Positions 12,061 through 24,557 are shown, counted from the stretch's first letter. The stretch is 64,000 nt of DNA from Limnanthes douglasii subsp. nivea (GCA_036936605.1 JAUPFV010000004.1:293302009-293366008), one strand, 5' to 3'. Notes: generated by a model from the sequence alone, not told the origin. Numbers and translations are program-made.

Positions 12061-13186
12061 TAATTAAAATCTGAGCATTTTAGATTCTCATTCTATGGAA
12101 TTTATTGACATACCTGGTATCCCATCTACGCGGGAAATTTTAGAAGTGTCATGAAAATAAAGGAATTTAGGGCCTCACATCTTATAAAACAGTTGTTGTG
12201 AGTGTAGGTTGGGCCAAATAGAAAACTACCTTACATATTTCATGATGATGAGCACATGTTGTATGATGTCGTTGTTGTGTTTGCACGCACCATAATCATG
12301 CATAACTGGTTTTTCAGTGTTGACTGGTTCATTTAGTTTCCCATTAATCAATCAAGTATGACCTAAATATAAGCTTTGATTGATTTTAGATATTTCTTAT
12401 AACCAAAATTGTTTAAACTTAAAGTACTGACTACAAATGTAATGTATATCACGTTGGCACCAACTGTCTTCGCTAATAACTATTATAAGTGCAATACATA
12501 TTAATGCTCATTTAAAACTTTAAAACTTATAAAATTTATCCCATATATTTTATTTATGAGATACTTAAAATTCAATGTTGTATGTTTAGATTTTAGTTAT
12601 ACCCAACTGATTCCTACTTATTCAAATAGAATGGAAATCATGGTATGTTGTTTAGTAAAATACCTAGATACCTATTAAACTATAGTATTATACTACTGTT
12701 CTATGTATTCCGAAAGTTAACATGGTATGTAAGGACTAAGTTAAATAGGTTAAAAACCATACATGTATATTGATGATACTCCACGGGATATTCTTTAAAC
12801 ATTTGATGTCAGTTTTTTTAAAGAGAATAATTAGAGCTTTATAAATTTCATTGCCCAAATTAATTTTTTTTTTGTGATTTTAATTTCCAGTTCTTCCAAG
12901 TTTGTTATATTCAGAATTGATAAAAATTAATATTTTATTTCACATAAAAGTAATGGTAAAACTTATGATAAAATGATTTATAAGTCAATTTACACGGTGA
13001 ATTTTTCATATTTAATATTGAATTGACTCTTGAATAATATCCTATCTTAGTTGAGTTGTGATAGATTATTGGTATCAAAGACATTAAGAGATGAACAATA
13101 ATGATGAACTTAATAAGGATAATTTTTATTGCACAAAGTCTAAACCTTAAGTAGGCCCAATACAATTTTAATTTATATTCAGTTCT
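12061..13186. other. Intergenic, no gene recognised
   Basis: AT-rich with only short random ORFs. A block at 12440-12500 ('gttggcaccaactgtcttcgcta') recurs in altered form at 13580-13640, so both may be pieces of one dispersed repeat. Confidence 0.4.
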
Positions 13187-13560
13187 TAGAGATTTTGATG
13201 GATCGATACAAATTCAACCATAATAATTTATTTTCATTCGTAAGATATATTGAATTGGAAAATTAAGTGATGGCAAAACATTTTTACAAATAATGATGAT
13301 TTGTTGGTTTTAGAGATATTTGATGTATTGATACAATTCTGACCATCCTAGTTTTTCTTTGTTCGGAAGATATATAAATTTGGTAAATTAAGTGATGGTA
13401 AAATATCATTACATATAATGGTTACCTATTTTTAAGTGATGGTAAAATATCATTACATATCATTAAATATCATCATATTTTCTCCTAATTGAGAATATAC
13501 GATAAGTTGTCAAAATTAAATGATGATAAAATATCTTTTTAAATATTGGTGATTTGTGTG
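13187..13560. repeat. Degenerate tandem repeat, about 125-bp unit
   Basis: About three diverged copies of a unit holding 'tttgatg.at.gataca', 'agatatat..a.ttgg.aaattaagtgatgg.aaaa' and 'acata(a)tg'. Phasing is clear between about 13190 and 13445 and blurred after that. Confidence 0.6.
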
Positions 13561-14628
13561 TATAGGAGTGACAAAATAAATTGTATAGCGTGTTGGCACT
13601 AACAGTCTCCGCTACGAATTAAAATTATTTTTGCAACAATTCTATACATATTTATCTATTCTCAGTAAAATAAATTGAAATACTCGAACAAATAGGCACA
13701 TGTTGTATCACTAGTGCTACAATCATATCTCTCAAAAGGAGATAAGAACTCTAGTTAGTAATATGCTTCAAACCCTTTGAGTATTTTGTCTATTCGTATA
13801 TGTCGTGGATTCATGAAAGGTGAATAGATCAAATAGAGGAAATCGGGTGCAGACAAAATGATAAAAATATTCGAACACAATTAGACAGTTTTTAGGATAA
13901 TGTTCGTATTCAAAACTATACATAAATAAATATATATATATATATATATAATTCATAGTTGTTCTTTCCTCGTATTTTGCACATAACAAAAATAGATTTC
14001 ATTGACAAGTTCAAGCATTTTTTTCATATATGTCTCTTGTGGTTGCCACTAAAAAACGTTATGTTAGTTCACTGAATAATATAAAGATCCATCTTTTGGT
14101 TCTATATAGTGAATTTGTACAATAGTTTTGTATTAACCAAATTCACATGGAGGAAATCAGTAAAATTATTATTTCATACCTTAAACATAGAGAAAACATT
14201 GTTTAAGAAATTTGTACATTTAAAAACGTCTTGTACAAGCAAAGCCCTAAAGGCTTACCATTTGGAACTGGAGTCATACAATAATAATTATATCCATTTA
14301 GAATACACTTCACTAGATAATATTCTTTTAGAAACCCATTACCCGAATTTGGATTTGAGACAATATAGTAGTTTTGGAAAATATGTTTGACGATATATCG
14401 TTTGGGGAGGAATATTCAGTGAACAACCTCGATTTTAGAGAAGAATATAATAGTGATTTGTTTGGATTCAAACAATAAATTTTTTATCATTCATTATCGA
14501 TCATCTTCTTATTCCCTTTTAGGAATCAACGTTCAAATTTCCACTCAAGATTAAGTGGTTTACTTTGTTCCTGAAGGACAAACTCGACATATTCAACAAA
14601 TCATGTAAACTTAAGTTAATACATTAGC
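13561..14628. other. Intergenic, no gene recognised
   Basis: Contains the second copy of the 'ttggcactaacagtctccgcta' block (13580-13640) and a (TA)n tract near 13930. The plus-strand ORF at 14109-14390 (93 codons) has no motif I recognise and is probably chance. Confidence 0.35.
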
Positions 14629-14955
14629 TTATAAAAGAATCCAGTTTCAACTTTTTTAAAGTCATAAATAATTCTACAAGAATATTACAATTATTTATAA
14701 TCAACAAAAGAACCATGTTTCAAATTTTGTAATGTCATACAGAGTTACGCAAGAACATTAATATACTTTATGATGCAACAAAAGAATCTAATTTGAGCTA
14801 TTGTAACGTCATAAAAAGTTCTATATAAACATTAAGATCTTTTATGGTGAAACAAAAAGAATCCAAATCAACCTTTTGTAGCGTTGTAAATAATTTTACA
14901 AGAGTACTAAATATTTTGTAATGTAAAGAAATAATCAAGTTTGAGCGTCCATATA
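14629..14955. repeat. 74-bp tandem repeat, about 4.4 copies
   Basis: Unit starts are at about 14629, 14703, 14777, 14851 and 14925, spaced 74 bp. Each carries 'aacaaaagaatc', a 'ttttgtaa.gtcataaa.a' block and a 'caagaacatta' block. Copies differ at roughly a quarter of positions but keep the period. No coding content. Confidence 0.85.
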
Positions 14956-15419
14956 ATCACATTTAGATTTTTAGTACTTAATTGCAGACTATTTTAACAA
15001 CGATGAACATTTTATATAAGATAATTTAGTTAAGATATTTGGAATGTCTTACACCAAATATTTTTCATTAAATGTAAAAAATTAATATTTTAAGAAAATA
15101 TATGTTTCTTTAAATACAATTATTACACCAAATAGATTTTATTATATGTAAGAAAATTGTCATTTTAAGAAAATATATGTTTAAGGTTTTTTAAAACTCC
15201 TTTGAGTACAATCATTGCACATTTCATGACTAAGTCTCATTTAATGAACTTTAAGGTTAAGTATCTATGAATAGTAACATGTACCAAACTTGATATATAT
15301 GTTACAACTCAATAACTTTATTAATTAAAATTAAAAAATTGCAAAACTTAATCGACCTACATGAAGATTAACAAGTTTGTAACAATAATATTTATATTGA
15401 TATATTCGTGATCCTATAA
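14956..15419. other. Intergenic, no gene recognised
   Basis: AT-rich. Two near copies of a short block ending 'aagaaaatatatgttt' occur at about 15060-15110 and 15130-15185. Nothing else seen. Confidence 0.4.
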
Positions 15420-16760
15420 CTATTTTTATGATCTCACCAAACAATGCATTCAGACTGATGGTTCCCTTTGTGGCTTCCGTAACAGCTACATATTCAGCTT
15501 ACGTAGATTACAAGACACAAAATTTTTATATAAAATAGTTACAGCTTACCACTCCTCTAGGCACAATAAACAGATAACCCGAAATAAACTTCATTGTGTC
15601 AATGGAACCTGCATAATTAAAGTCTATATACCTTCTACGTATTATATCATTTGTATGATTCTGATTGTAACACAACCCAACTTGAGATGAACTCTTCAAT
15701 TATCTCATGAGCCACTTCAGTGCATGCCAATGCAGTTTCCCGAGATTAGATATGAATCTTCTTAAAAACTTACGGCGTATGGAATATCAAATCTTGTGAA
15801 AATTATAGCGTATATAATGCTACCATCTACATGTAATACCATAAAAATTGTCTATCAACGTGCATTCCTCATTCCCATAGACATGGTTATCATAAAAGTT
15901 TCATATATACTTGAAGAATTTTATAAAAGGATGGAATTTTTTATTCCACTGCTTTGGAGGCTGTTTCAGCCCGTATAGAGGTCTCTTCAACAAAAACATA
16001 TCTCCTTCCTTTTTTTCTTCAAACGTTTTTGGTTGACATATGTAAATTTTATTTTCCAGTTCACCACGTGGAAAGTCATTAGTAATATCAATTTGATCAG
16101 ACTCTAGAATATAGTAACAACTGACAGGGAAGTCATTAGTAATATCAATTTGATAAGACTCTAGAATATAGCAACAACTCACAGCATAACCCTTATGGAG
16201 TTTTATTTCAGAACTAGCGAAATTATTTCATTGAAAATAACACCCTATGTTTGCATGAAGCCCTTAGCCACCACTTAGGATTTTATCCTGGATAACTCAA
16301 CCCAGCGAATACATTGCTTCCTCTTAATAATGATTTATTCCCAAGCTTCACAAGAATCCAAGTGTCCATCTTCTTGATCGATCTCGGTTTTTCCCTCACT
16401 CGTAAGCTACTTTTCTTTATCATTGCTCTTGATAGCATCGTGATATATTTCATCTTCAAGAACATCTCCATGTAATTTAATAGACAAAAAATTACCAATT
16501 TCGTCTGTAAATCATACCTCTGCAATATTTAATCTAGTCTTCGTGCTCTATCTCTTGCTAATATATAACTATCAAGCTCATGTTGCTCTCCAATATGATC
16601 ATCTGAAGGCATTGCAACCCCAAACCTTGGACCATCTCCGGACTTATGGAATGATTGAACTTCCTCTTTACGAGCCGAAGTTGAACCAGGTCTTAAATCA
16701 TCTTCACCAGAAACATCACCGACTTCCGACTCTAGATCAAACCCGTCATTAATTTTACAT
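15420..16760 (-). pseudogene. Ty1/copia pol relic
   Basis: On the minus strand, 16760-16280 gives the integrase-to-RT linker ('ELDSYILARDRARR' and a TW.LVKL block with many frame changes). 16230-15900 gives the RT core: 'VVAKGF' and 'GELE..IYICQP..F', then 'LLKRPLYGLKQPPKQW'. 15850-15420 holds the degenerate RNase H end. Stops and shifts throughout. A 57-bp in-frame tandem duplication lies inside the RT. No LTRs were seen. It lies just upstream of the F-box gene and is transcribed away from it. Confidence 0.75.
16072..16184 (-). repeat. 57-bp tandem duplication within copia RT
   Basis: Two adjacent copies of a 57-bp unit containing 'aagtcattagtaatatcaat' differ at only a few positions. They give a duplicated 19-residue stretch in the decayed RT frame. 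The duplication must be younger than most of the decay around it. Confidence 0.85.
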
Positions 16761-17467
16761 CTCTATCATTAACTTTACATCTTCTCTTGGCGTTACTATG
16801 CTGGATTTCCTCCTCAATGACATGTTCTCTAATTTTAAATTTATTTGCACGAGTAGTTTATTTTTCGCGGAATATAACTATATGTCCGAAGAGTTAGAGT
16901 TTTTAAATGTTGTGCTTAGATATCTAGAGTTTAAATTTTTGAATGATTTGTAATTTAGATAATATTATATTTAGGGTTCGAGAGATTTAATAACATCATG
17001 TAAAAGAAATAGTCCATAAATCTTTTAGGTAAAAAAAAACGATTCAAAACTATTGTGAAGCTATAAAAAGAATGATGAAAATCTATGACTTGGCCCTTTT
17101 GCAATTATAAGTAGGTGTCCCATGCAGGGAATAGAATGTTTTGTAAAAAAAAAGGAAACACTAATAAAGAAAAATGAAAGATTAACGTTGAAGAGCTGCT
17201 AACTGGTTACAACTTACAAGCGGCTCTGTTTTCACCACTCACTGCTTTTGGATCATCGAGGTATTTTGAATGGGTTCAAATAAACTATCTTCATATTTAC
17301 ATTCTTCACTTAGTCTTTGATTTCTTGGTTTTGTTAGAAGTATTTTCGATCCAAGTCTTTGTGTATGTTTGTCTTTGCATGCATAGAAATTACCCGATGT
17401 TTCCATTTCCATGTCTTTTGGTTTCTTACTCTTAGTTTGGTTTCTTGGAAAATCCCTAGTTCTTGAA
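16761..17467 (+). other. Upstream region of the F-box gene
   Basis: Presumed promoter and 5' UTR. An in-frame ATG at 17411 would add 19 hydrophobic residues. No TATA box could be assigned with confidence. The rest is AT-rich without ORFs. Confidence 0.35.
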
Positions 17468-18586
17468 ATGGAGAGAAGAAAGATGCCTTATCTCCCTGAT
17501 GATGTAATCTTTGATATAATCTCAAGACTGCCTGTTAAGTCTCTGATGCGCTTCAAATGCGTATGCCAACAATGGTGTTCACTCTTTTCCGATCCTCAAT
17601 CTGACTTCCGTAAAACTCACCTTCAACGAACAAAGGAAGGTAGAGGGAATGTCAACAGCTACAAGGCTCTTATGCCGTCTATTAGATTTGGAGGTGCCTC
17701 GGTAATGGATTTCGAAGATTCACCTGTCATGCTGGAATATCCGATTGGAATTCAAGGCTCCAAGTATAAAACTGTTGAAATTCTGGGATCATATGATGGT
17801 TTAGTATGTTTGGTGTTTGACTATAAAAATTGTATGATATGGAATCCATCGACGAGGGAGTATAAGTTACTAGCATCCCCGATATCTTCATCTATAGATG
17901 GTGTGCGTATCTCCTATTATTCTGGGTTTGGATTTGGCTCATCTATTGACGATTATAAGGTAGTACTAGGTGTTACCAACCTCGAGACTGTTGATGATGA
18001 GGTTATACTATGTAATGAAGTCCAAGTCTTGAATCTGAAGTCCAACAAATGGAAATCGATTTTTCAAAAGGTCGATCAATATGCTAATACCGTCGCGATT
18101 TTCTTGAACAAAAGTTTGCATTGGCTAATAAAACGTCGCGAGCTCAATAATAGAAGGAATGGAGTGTTATCATTTAGTATGGAAGAAGAGAAGTTTATGG
18201 AGATTTTAACACTCCCTGAGGTTTTTAAGCATCATTATAGTCTATTCGAGTTGACTGCCTTTGAGAATTCTCTTTTTCTGTTTGGCATGGCAGATTGGGA
18301 ATCGGTTAGTCTCGCGGTCGAGGTGTGGGAGAATAAGGATTATCGTCTTGAGGAATGTTGGACAAAATTGTATAGTGTTCAGAATTATATCTTGCCCGCT
18401 CTACTATTTGATCATCTATATATTACGAAAACTCGCAAGTTTACGTTGGCTTATTTTGATTTTGTTGATGCTAAGAAAGTTGTTACGTATGATTTTGAAG
18501 AGAGGACTATTGGTTTATGGACTTTGAATTCGGCTGCTGATATAGGAGGGATTGTTTATCTGGAAACTTTGGTTTCACCTAACTAG
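17468..18586 (+). CDS. F-box protein with F-box-associated (FBA) domain
   Basis: Intronless, intact, 372 residues from the ATG at 17468. Residues 8-45 are a canonical F-box (LPDDVIFDIISRLPVKSL...C..W), the segment that binds SKP1 in SCF ubiquitin ligases. The rest is a plant FBA domain: DGLVCL near residue 107, WNPSTREYK near 124, a YKVV..V block, EVQVLNLKSNKWKSI, LHWL, EVWE...CWTKL, and the usual C-terminal LETLVSPN. The family recruits target proteins for ubiquitination in nucleus or cytosol. The substrate cannot be inferred. I prefer 17468 over the in-frame ATG at 17411 because MERRKMPYLPDD is a normal F-box start. The gene sits between copia relics. It could still be a silent copy, because this family is large and turns over fast. 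Confidence 0.92.
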   Translation: MERRKMPYLPDDVIFDIISRLPVKSLMRFKCVCQQWCSLFSDPQSDFRKTHLQRTKEGRGNVNSYKALMPSIRFGGASVMDFEDSPVMLEYPIGIQGSKYKTVEILGSYDGLVCLVFDYKNCMIWNPSTREYKLLASPISSSIDGVRISYYSGFGFGSSIDDYKVVLGVTNLETVDDEVILCNEVQVLNLKSNKWKSIFQKVDQYANTVAIFLNKSLHWLIKRRELNNRRNGVLSFSMEEEKFMEILTLPEVFKHHYSLFELTAFENSLFLFGMADWESVSLAVEVWENKDYRLEECWTKLYSVQNYILPALLFDHLYITKTRKFTLAYFDFVDAKKVVTYDFEERTIGLWTLNSAADIGGIVYLETLVSPN

Positions 18587-18889
18587 ACTTTGTGATTTGT
18601 GATAAGTAGAGTATGTAATTGCCAGATTCTGCGTTGGATAATGGATTTTATGTTGATTGTTAAAAGGACATTCATATGGTATCTGATTTTCTATAAATAG
18701 ACTGCTTTCTAATTTCTTGTATTGTAATCTTTTTATCAGTGTAGGACTATAGTTGTAATTGAATTACAAACTGATCTGGATCCCATTCCTAGGAAAAATC
18801 AGAGAAGATTAGTTGCATGTCTAACAAGTTAATGAATACAAAACTATGATAGAAAAGATTTTGGTATATTTATGGTGCTGGTTCACGAT
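18587..18889 (+). other. 3' flank of the F-box gene
   Basis: Likely 3' UTR, with T-rich and 'tgtattgtaat' stretches near 18720. No ORF. Confidence 0.4.
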
Positions 18890-19350
18890 AGTTAGACAAG
18901 TTAGTATTATTAAAAACATAAACGATTTTTATGTTTATTTGATATTGTACGTGGATGATATATTTATTGTTGGCGGTAGAATGTTATACAAAAGGATAAA
19001 AAAAATAGTTCACAACTCCATTTGAAATGGAGAATTTAGATAGAGTAAAGAAAATTTTAAAGATAAACATTACGAGGAACAAAACTATAAGATGGTTACA
19101 TCTGTCTTAAAGAAACTACATTGAGAAAGTGCTACAACGATTCAACATGCTTCATATCAAAGCTGCCAGCATTTCATTTGTTACTTTACGTTGGAACAAA
19201 CATCAGCCCCACCAACGAAGCACATTTTAAGTCTGTTGCTTTGGTCCAATGTTACTAATTCACAAAGTAAGCATTAGTTACTCCCCATTGCACAAGCTTG
19301 AATTATTCTCTCAAGCAACTCGATTAAGAATCAAATATAACTAACCTAAC
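18890..19350 (+). pseudogene. Ty1/copia RT fragment
   Basis: In several frames one can follow the RT catalytic block (LYVDDIFIVGG at about 18945), the 'KFDMKDLG' region, an 'ITRN...L..YIEKVLQRF' segment and 'PTNE' of the spacer leading to RNase H. Many stops. The strand is opposite to the two other copia pieces, so it is a separate insertion or an inverted fragment. Confidence 0.65.
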
Positions 19351-19572
19351 ACTTTTTTCCTAGGTGTATTTGAGCAAAATCTTTATGAAAATCCATATCA
19401 AACTCATTTTTTTCAAGTGAAACCTTTGTCAGAAAATACACTATTTTTCTAGCAAATCGCTTCTAAACTAGCTTGAGGTTAAAAAAAGGTTTTGGGAAAA
19501 CACACAATTTTCTTGCAATCAAATCAGAAGGAAAAAAACACACAAAAAAAAAATTGAAATAAAACACACAAT

Positions 19573-19922
19573 TGTTAACGGAGTTCAACAAATTATGTAT
19601 ACGCCTTCGGGCCTACTGCAGATCGATTTTATTAGAAAGACTCAGTGACTCTGCCGATTTTGATACACTCACGCAAAAAGACCTAGTTTTTAGTTTTGTA
19701 AAGACTTTAACACAAAGAAGAAGATGAAAAAACGATACATTCCTTAATGAGTAATTTTTTACTCACTAAATTATTTCACTGTTTTTATAAAATTCAAAAA
19801 ATTCTCCATCTCTCTTTAATGAGTCCAACACTTGCATCATCTTCACTGTCCTATCACCATCGCCAACTTCTCTTTCTTTTCAAATTCGCAAACTTCTTCA
19901 GTTCTCTTTAATGGGTCTGACA
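19573..19922 (-). repeat. 3' LTR of the copia element
   Basis: About 350 bp. On the minus strand it begins TGTCAGACC and ends GTTAACA, with TG/CA ends, directly after the purine tract. No second copy in the window, so the inner boundary rests on the PPT and the outer one on the TG/CA rule. Confidence 0.6.
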
Positions 19923-19933
19923 ATCTCCCACTT
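19923..19933 (-). other. Polypurine tract of the copia element
   Basis: AAGTGGGAGAT on the minus strand, immediately upstream of the LTR start TGTCAG. This is the classical 'AAGTGGGAGAT|TG' junction of many plant copia elements. Confidence 0.75.
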
Positions 19934-22900
19934 GAAGATTGGTTTCAACCTGTTTTCATACCTTGATCTATGCACCAGATCTTTTTTGTCTTGTTACTCT
20001 TGCAAACCAACTGAAGTTGAACGCAACTTCAGTTTTTCAATGGCTACTGTCTTTGTCAACACATCAGCTGGATTCTTGCTTCCTTAGACCTTTTCCAGTA
20101 TTAGCACCTCATCTTCCAATACAGATCTGATGAAATGATAACGAAGACTAATATACTTGGTTCTCAAATAAAATGTTGAATTTTTCGCCAACTGAATTGC
20201 ATTCTGACTATCACTATGCAGAACATTCTTCTTCTGTTTGAATCCCAACTCAGTTAACAAACCTTGAAGCCATATCATCTCTATATTGGCTTCGGTCACT
20301 GCTACATACTCAACCTCTTTAGTTGACAGAGTGATAATTTTTTGTAACTTTGACATCCAACTTACAGCTGTAGTTCTAACAGTAAATATATATAACCGGT
20401 GGTGCTTTTCCGGTGATCAACTTCACCTCTAAAATCTACATCTACGTAGCATTGTACCTTTAACTCACCCTTACCAAATTACAAACACTTTCCTGTGGTG
20501 CCTAGTAGGTACCTTAAATTCCACTTTACAACTTCCCATTGAGTTTTTCGTGGGTTTGACATAAACCTGCTCACAACTCCCACTGCATGACTAATGTCTA
20601 GTCTCATATAGACCATTGCATACATCAAACTCCCAATAGCTGAGTCGTAAAAAACCTTAGCCATAAAGTATTTATCTTCTTCTTTCTGAGGGGATTGATC
20701 CTTTGATAAACGAAAATGACTGCCAATGGTGTATCAACTGGCTTGGTATCATCCACGTTAAATCTCTGCAAAACATGATCGATGTACTCTGACTGAGATA
20801 GCTATAAAACGTGTCTATGCTTATCTCTTGTTATTTGCATTCCAAGGATTTTCTTCGTCGGACCCAAGTCTTTCATGTCAAATTCTTTTGACAATTGATC
20901 CTTCAATCTTCCAATATCGTCTATATTTGACCCTACTACTAACATATCATCAACATAGAGTAGAAAAATGGTATAATTGGACTTACATCTTTTGAAATAA
21001 CAACACTGGTCAGCATTACACTTATGGAAACTCTCTTTGTGCATAAAATCGTTAAATGTTTTGTACTATTGTTTTGGAGCTTGTTTTAGACCATACAAAT
21101 TTTATTAAGTCTACATACCATGTTTTATTTCCCTTCTTTTAAGAAACCTTCTGGTTGATACATGTATATCTCCTCATCCAAGTCCTCGTGAAGAAATGAA
21201 GTATTCACGTGTAATTGTTCAAGATAAAGGTCTTCAATGGAAAAAAATACTCTACGTTGATATAATAGTATTGATCTTCACAAGTGGAGTAAAAATATTG
21301 GTGTAACAATTCCTTCATTTTGCTGGAACCCTTTGACGACAAGTCGGGCTTTGTATCTCTTAGAGCCATCATGCTCTTCTTTCACCCAGTACACCCATTT
21401 ATTATGAAGTGCCTTCTTAACCATAGGTAAGTCAGCTAGTTCCCAAGTCTCATCTAAGATTAAAGACTTCATCTCATTTTTCATAGCAAGCTCCCACTTG
21501 CTAGCATCACTAGTCTGAGAAGCTTCACCATAGCATTTAGGCTCCCTTCCATCGATCAGTAACAGATAGTTCAAGTATTTCCTGTTGGGAACATGGGGTC
21601 GGGAAGATCTTCTTAAAACAAGAACTGTCTCGGTTGGCTGTAGGGTATCGGACTGTTGTCGATCGGTCTGTCTAACTGAATCTCCTTCCTTAGGGGTTAA
21701 TGAGGTCGGCTCTATTTCTTGACTATCTGGGACTTTTTCAATATCTGTAAATACTAATCCGTACAGCTTTGAGTCATTTGTTTCGGTTTTATATATGTCA
21801 TTGTACATCACTGTTTCATTGAAGATCACATATCTGCTTCGTATTATCTTCATGTTTTCCTCATCCCAAACACGATAATCGAACTCACCTTCGCCATAGC
21901 CGATCATGAAACATTTCTCCGATTTGGGATGAAGCTTGTTCCTACCTTGATCGCTTATATGAACATATAGTGTACAACCAAAAACTCTTAGATATGATAA
22001 TGTTATATCCTTACCACTTCATACTTCTTCGGGTATTCTATGTTTAAAGGGAACCGATGGGACTCGGTTAACCAGGTAAGCCGATGTGTTGACTGATTTT
22101 GCCAAGAACTGCTTCGTAAACCAGACTATATACGAATTCTTTTGGCTCTTGCTATCAACGTTATGTTCATACGTTCGGCAATACCATTGTGATGAGGGGT
22201 ACCTGGCACGGTTCTCTCCATCTTGATCCTATGCTTATAGCAAAACTTCTTGAATCTGGTGTCCTCATATTTACCACCATTATAATCTTCATACCTGTCT
22301 CATTCTCAAGCATAGATTTCCATCTTTTAAAAACACCAAACACTTCAAATTCATGCTTTAGAAAATAAACTCATACCTTTCGAGAATGATCATCGATAAA
22401 GGTCATGAAGTAGTGTTTCCCTCTTATAGATGAAACAGTTGTTGGCCCCCAAACGTCAGAGTGAACAACCTCCAGCCTTTCTTTCTTTGAGGTTCTGTCA
22501 CTCGTCTGAAAACTTACCCTTTTCTGTTTTCCAAGTATGCAATCTTCACACATGTCTATATCAATTTACTTAAGACTTGGAAGCTTCCCCTTTGAGTAAA
22601 TAATTTGCATACCTTTTTCATTCATGTGGCCAAGCCTATGGTGCCACACATTCAGATTTTTGTTTCCTGCTGCTATTGCAATTGAACAACTCGTCTTTGT
22701 TGTCTTGTAAAGAGTACACCTCTTCTCTCCGCAAGAAACCGTCATTTCTCTCAAGTTTTATTTTTCTCTTCAAATTAGCTCTTCCAAAGTATATTTGCAA
22801 GACCTAAAGGGGCTACTAATAAGGTCGGATTTCTTAAGAACTGATTTACTGCCTTTCATGAGGGCAGTTTGTACATATTTGATATCATGCTACACTGAAC

Positions 22901-22939
22901 AGTACGATCAAGTGGATTATGACTTCAACAGGTTGTTGA

Positions 22940-23211
22940 TCATTTCTTATCTTAGGCTTATGGGTCTTTAGACCTGACCCGAATCCATAGTCATACCCGG
23001 AAGGCCCATGGGTCACAAAACAAGTATAAATACCATAACCACCTTCATTTATGAGTGAGAAAAACTTTACTGCTAGTCTACACCTCTTTTATCTCTCTAC
23101 AGTTTACTCCAACATTAAGTTTCTAAAAAGGTAAAACTTTTTCCTAATATATTCTTTGATTAGAAATCACCACACCAATTATGATATGTATTATTTGAAG
23201 AAACGTTCCAA
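22940..23211 (+). repeat. LTR-like block upstream of gypsy gag
   Basis: Similar in order and motifs to 1190-1440 (see there), with a TATA box 'TATAAATACC' at about 23022 followed by 'tctctctac'. At 23212-23228 a 'ttgatatcataaatcg' string resembles a decayed initiator-Met primer-binding site, which would make the block a 5' LTR. The left boundary against the copia element is not resolved. Confidence 0.45.
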
Positions 23212-23280
23212 TTGATATCATAAATCGAGTAAACAATTATATTCTTCAGATTAAAAAGAACATCATAGAAGTAAAGGAAA

Positions 23281-24238
23281 ATGGAGCATGAAGGAAAGGT
23301 AAGAGGATCAAGAAACTACAACACTGACCATCAAGTGAATGATTAGTTTGTATTCAGACCAAACCGATTATGTTTGCAATAGTCAGTGAGGATTATCCGT
23401 TCAGTCAAGCACATAATTTAAGGCAATCACTTATTTCCACATAAATTCTCTATGGCCATCTACCCAAATGGTTCGATATTTCAACAATAGAAAAGTTTAA
23501 TGGAAGAAAGGATCAAAACAACCACTTTGAACAATTCAAGAACTTCATGATAAATTTCGAGGACAACAAGTTGTTGTATCAGTTTTTTTACCAAACCTTC
23601 AAAGATAATGCTTTGAAGTGATAATCGACTTCTGCAAGGGTTACTCAAGAGTTTTGGCATATTTTAGATGGCTTTCCGAAGGAAAATTATTGGAAATAAA
23701 GAAATAATAAAAAATTAAGACACAATAATTCAGTGTCATTAATTTATTGAAGAAAACTTGAAGGACTACACCAAACATTTTGCCGACACAAAAACTGGTA
23801 TGCAAGTTTACTTTGAACAAGTGGTTATAGATGTTTTTAGGCAAGGGCTTCTTCATGGATAATTGGCCAAAAATGTCACTAGGAAAAAATAAATGTTCTT
23901 CAGAGGTTTTTTATCGCACGTTGAAAAACAAATTACGATAGAAGAGACTAAAATTGTGTTTTCACAAAAGGAATAATTTGTCTAGTTCTCAATAACAAAC
24001 ACAGACAACCGATAGTTCCCATCTGAAGGACTCTAGTTAGAATGCCTCTCGTTCAAAAGAAAATCAATATCCACATGGACAACAGTTTAGGCCCTAGGGA
24101 AATTAATGGGTCTGACGTGATCATTTTGCAATAATAATTGATAGTGTTGTCACCATATACGACAAGGCAAATAATTTTGTGCAATCTAGAATGCCACCAC
24201 ACATTCAAACCTTGAGGTAAAATAAAAATAATCGGTTT
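23281..24238 (+). pseudogene. Ty3/gypsy element, gag part
   Basis: Decayed gag: 'KFNGRKDQNNHFEQFKN' near 23490 and 'QTFKDNALK' near 23600 follow the plant gypsy gag core, with further gag similarity up to 24230. The frame runs into the 'K.NRF' codons just before the zinc knuckle, where the minus-strand LINE (24239-29424) is inserted. The same element resumes at 29425. Confidence 0.7.
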
Positions 24239-24557
24239 TTGTTATGGATAAAAAATATTAAATAAATAGAGAGTTCATACAAGTACCTAGGACATATCCC
24301 GAGAAAATACAGTCGACATGTGAAAGTTTGAGAACAAAATTACCAAGTAGTCAAGGTAAAATAAACGGAACATCAGAATAACAATATAGAGTGTAACAAA
24401 ATGAGAGAAAGTAGGGTCATCAATGCTACGCAAACAGAAGCAAACGAGCCATACTGATGTGAGCTCCAAGGAAGTCCTCAGCAAGTCCCCAAACCAAGTG
24501 CCCAAGTCAGAAGCAAAAGTACATGCAGCGAGAAGTGAATAAGTAGAGGAAAAGCAG

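Larger units (their letters stand above)
19573..22760 (-). mobile_element. Ty1/copia retrotransposon, 5' truncated and decayed
   Basis: On the minus strand the order is: GAG-pre-integrase (22754-22566) with HHRLGH; its C..C pair continuing at 22550 with a CEDC motif; integrase core (HSDVWGP, DDHSR); integrase C-terminus and linker ending in an RRSSRPHVPNRKYL block; RT (21500-20800) with KARLVVKGF and YVDDM; RNase H (20356-20084) with EYVAVTEA and a HSDSQNAIQL block. A 3' LTR follows at 19573-19922 with a purine tract beside it. Stops and frameshifts split pol into at least seven open segments. Gag, PBS and the 5' LTR are missing: the element meets gypsy LTR-like sequence near 22900. The motif set suggests the Tork lineage, which is inference. 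Confidence 0.85.

Noticed and set aside
13580..13640. Possible transposon terminus shared with 12440-12500
   Set aside because: The two blocks share about 25 conserved positions but no target duplication or inverted end was found, so it is noted only as a repeated word.
14109..14390. 93-codon plus-strand ORF
   Set aside because: No recognisable motif and the codon use is as AT-rich as the flanks.
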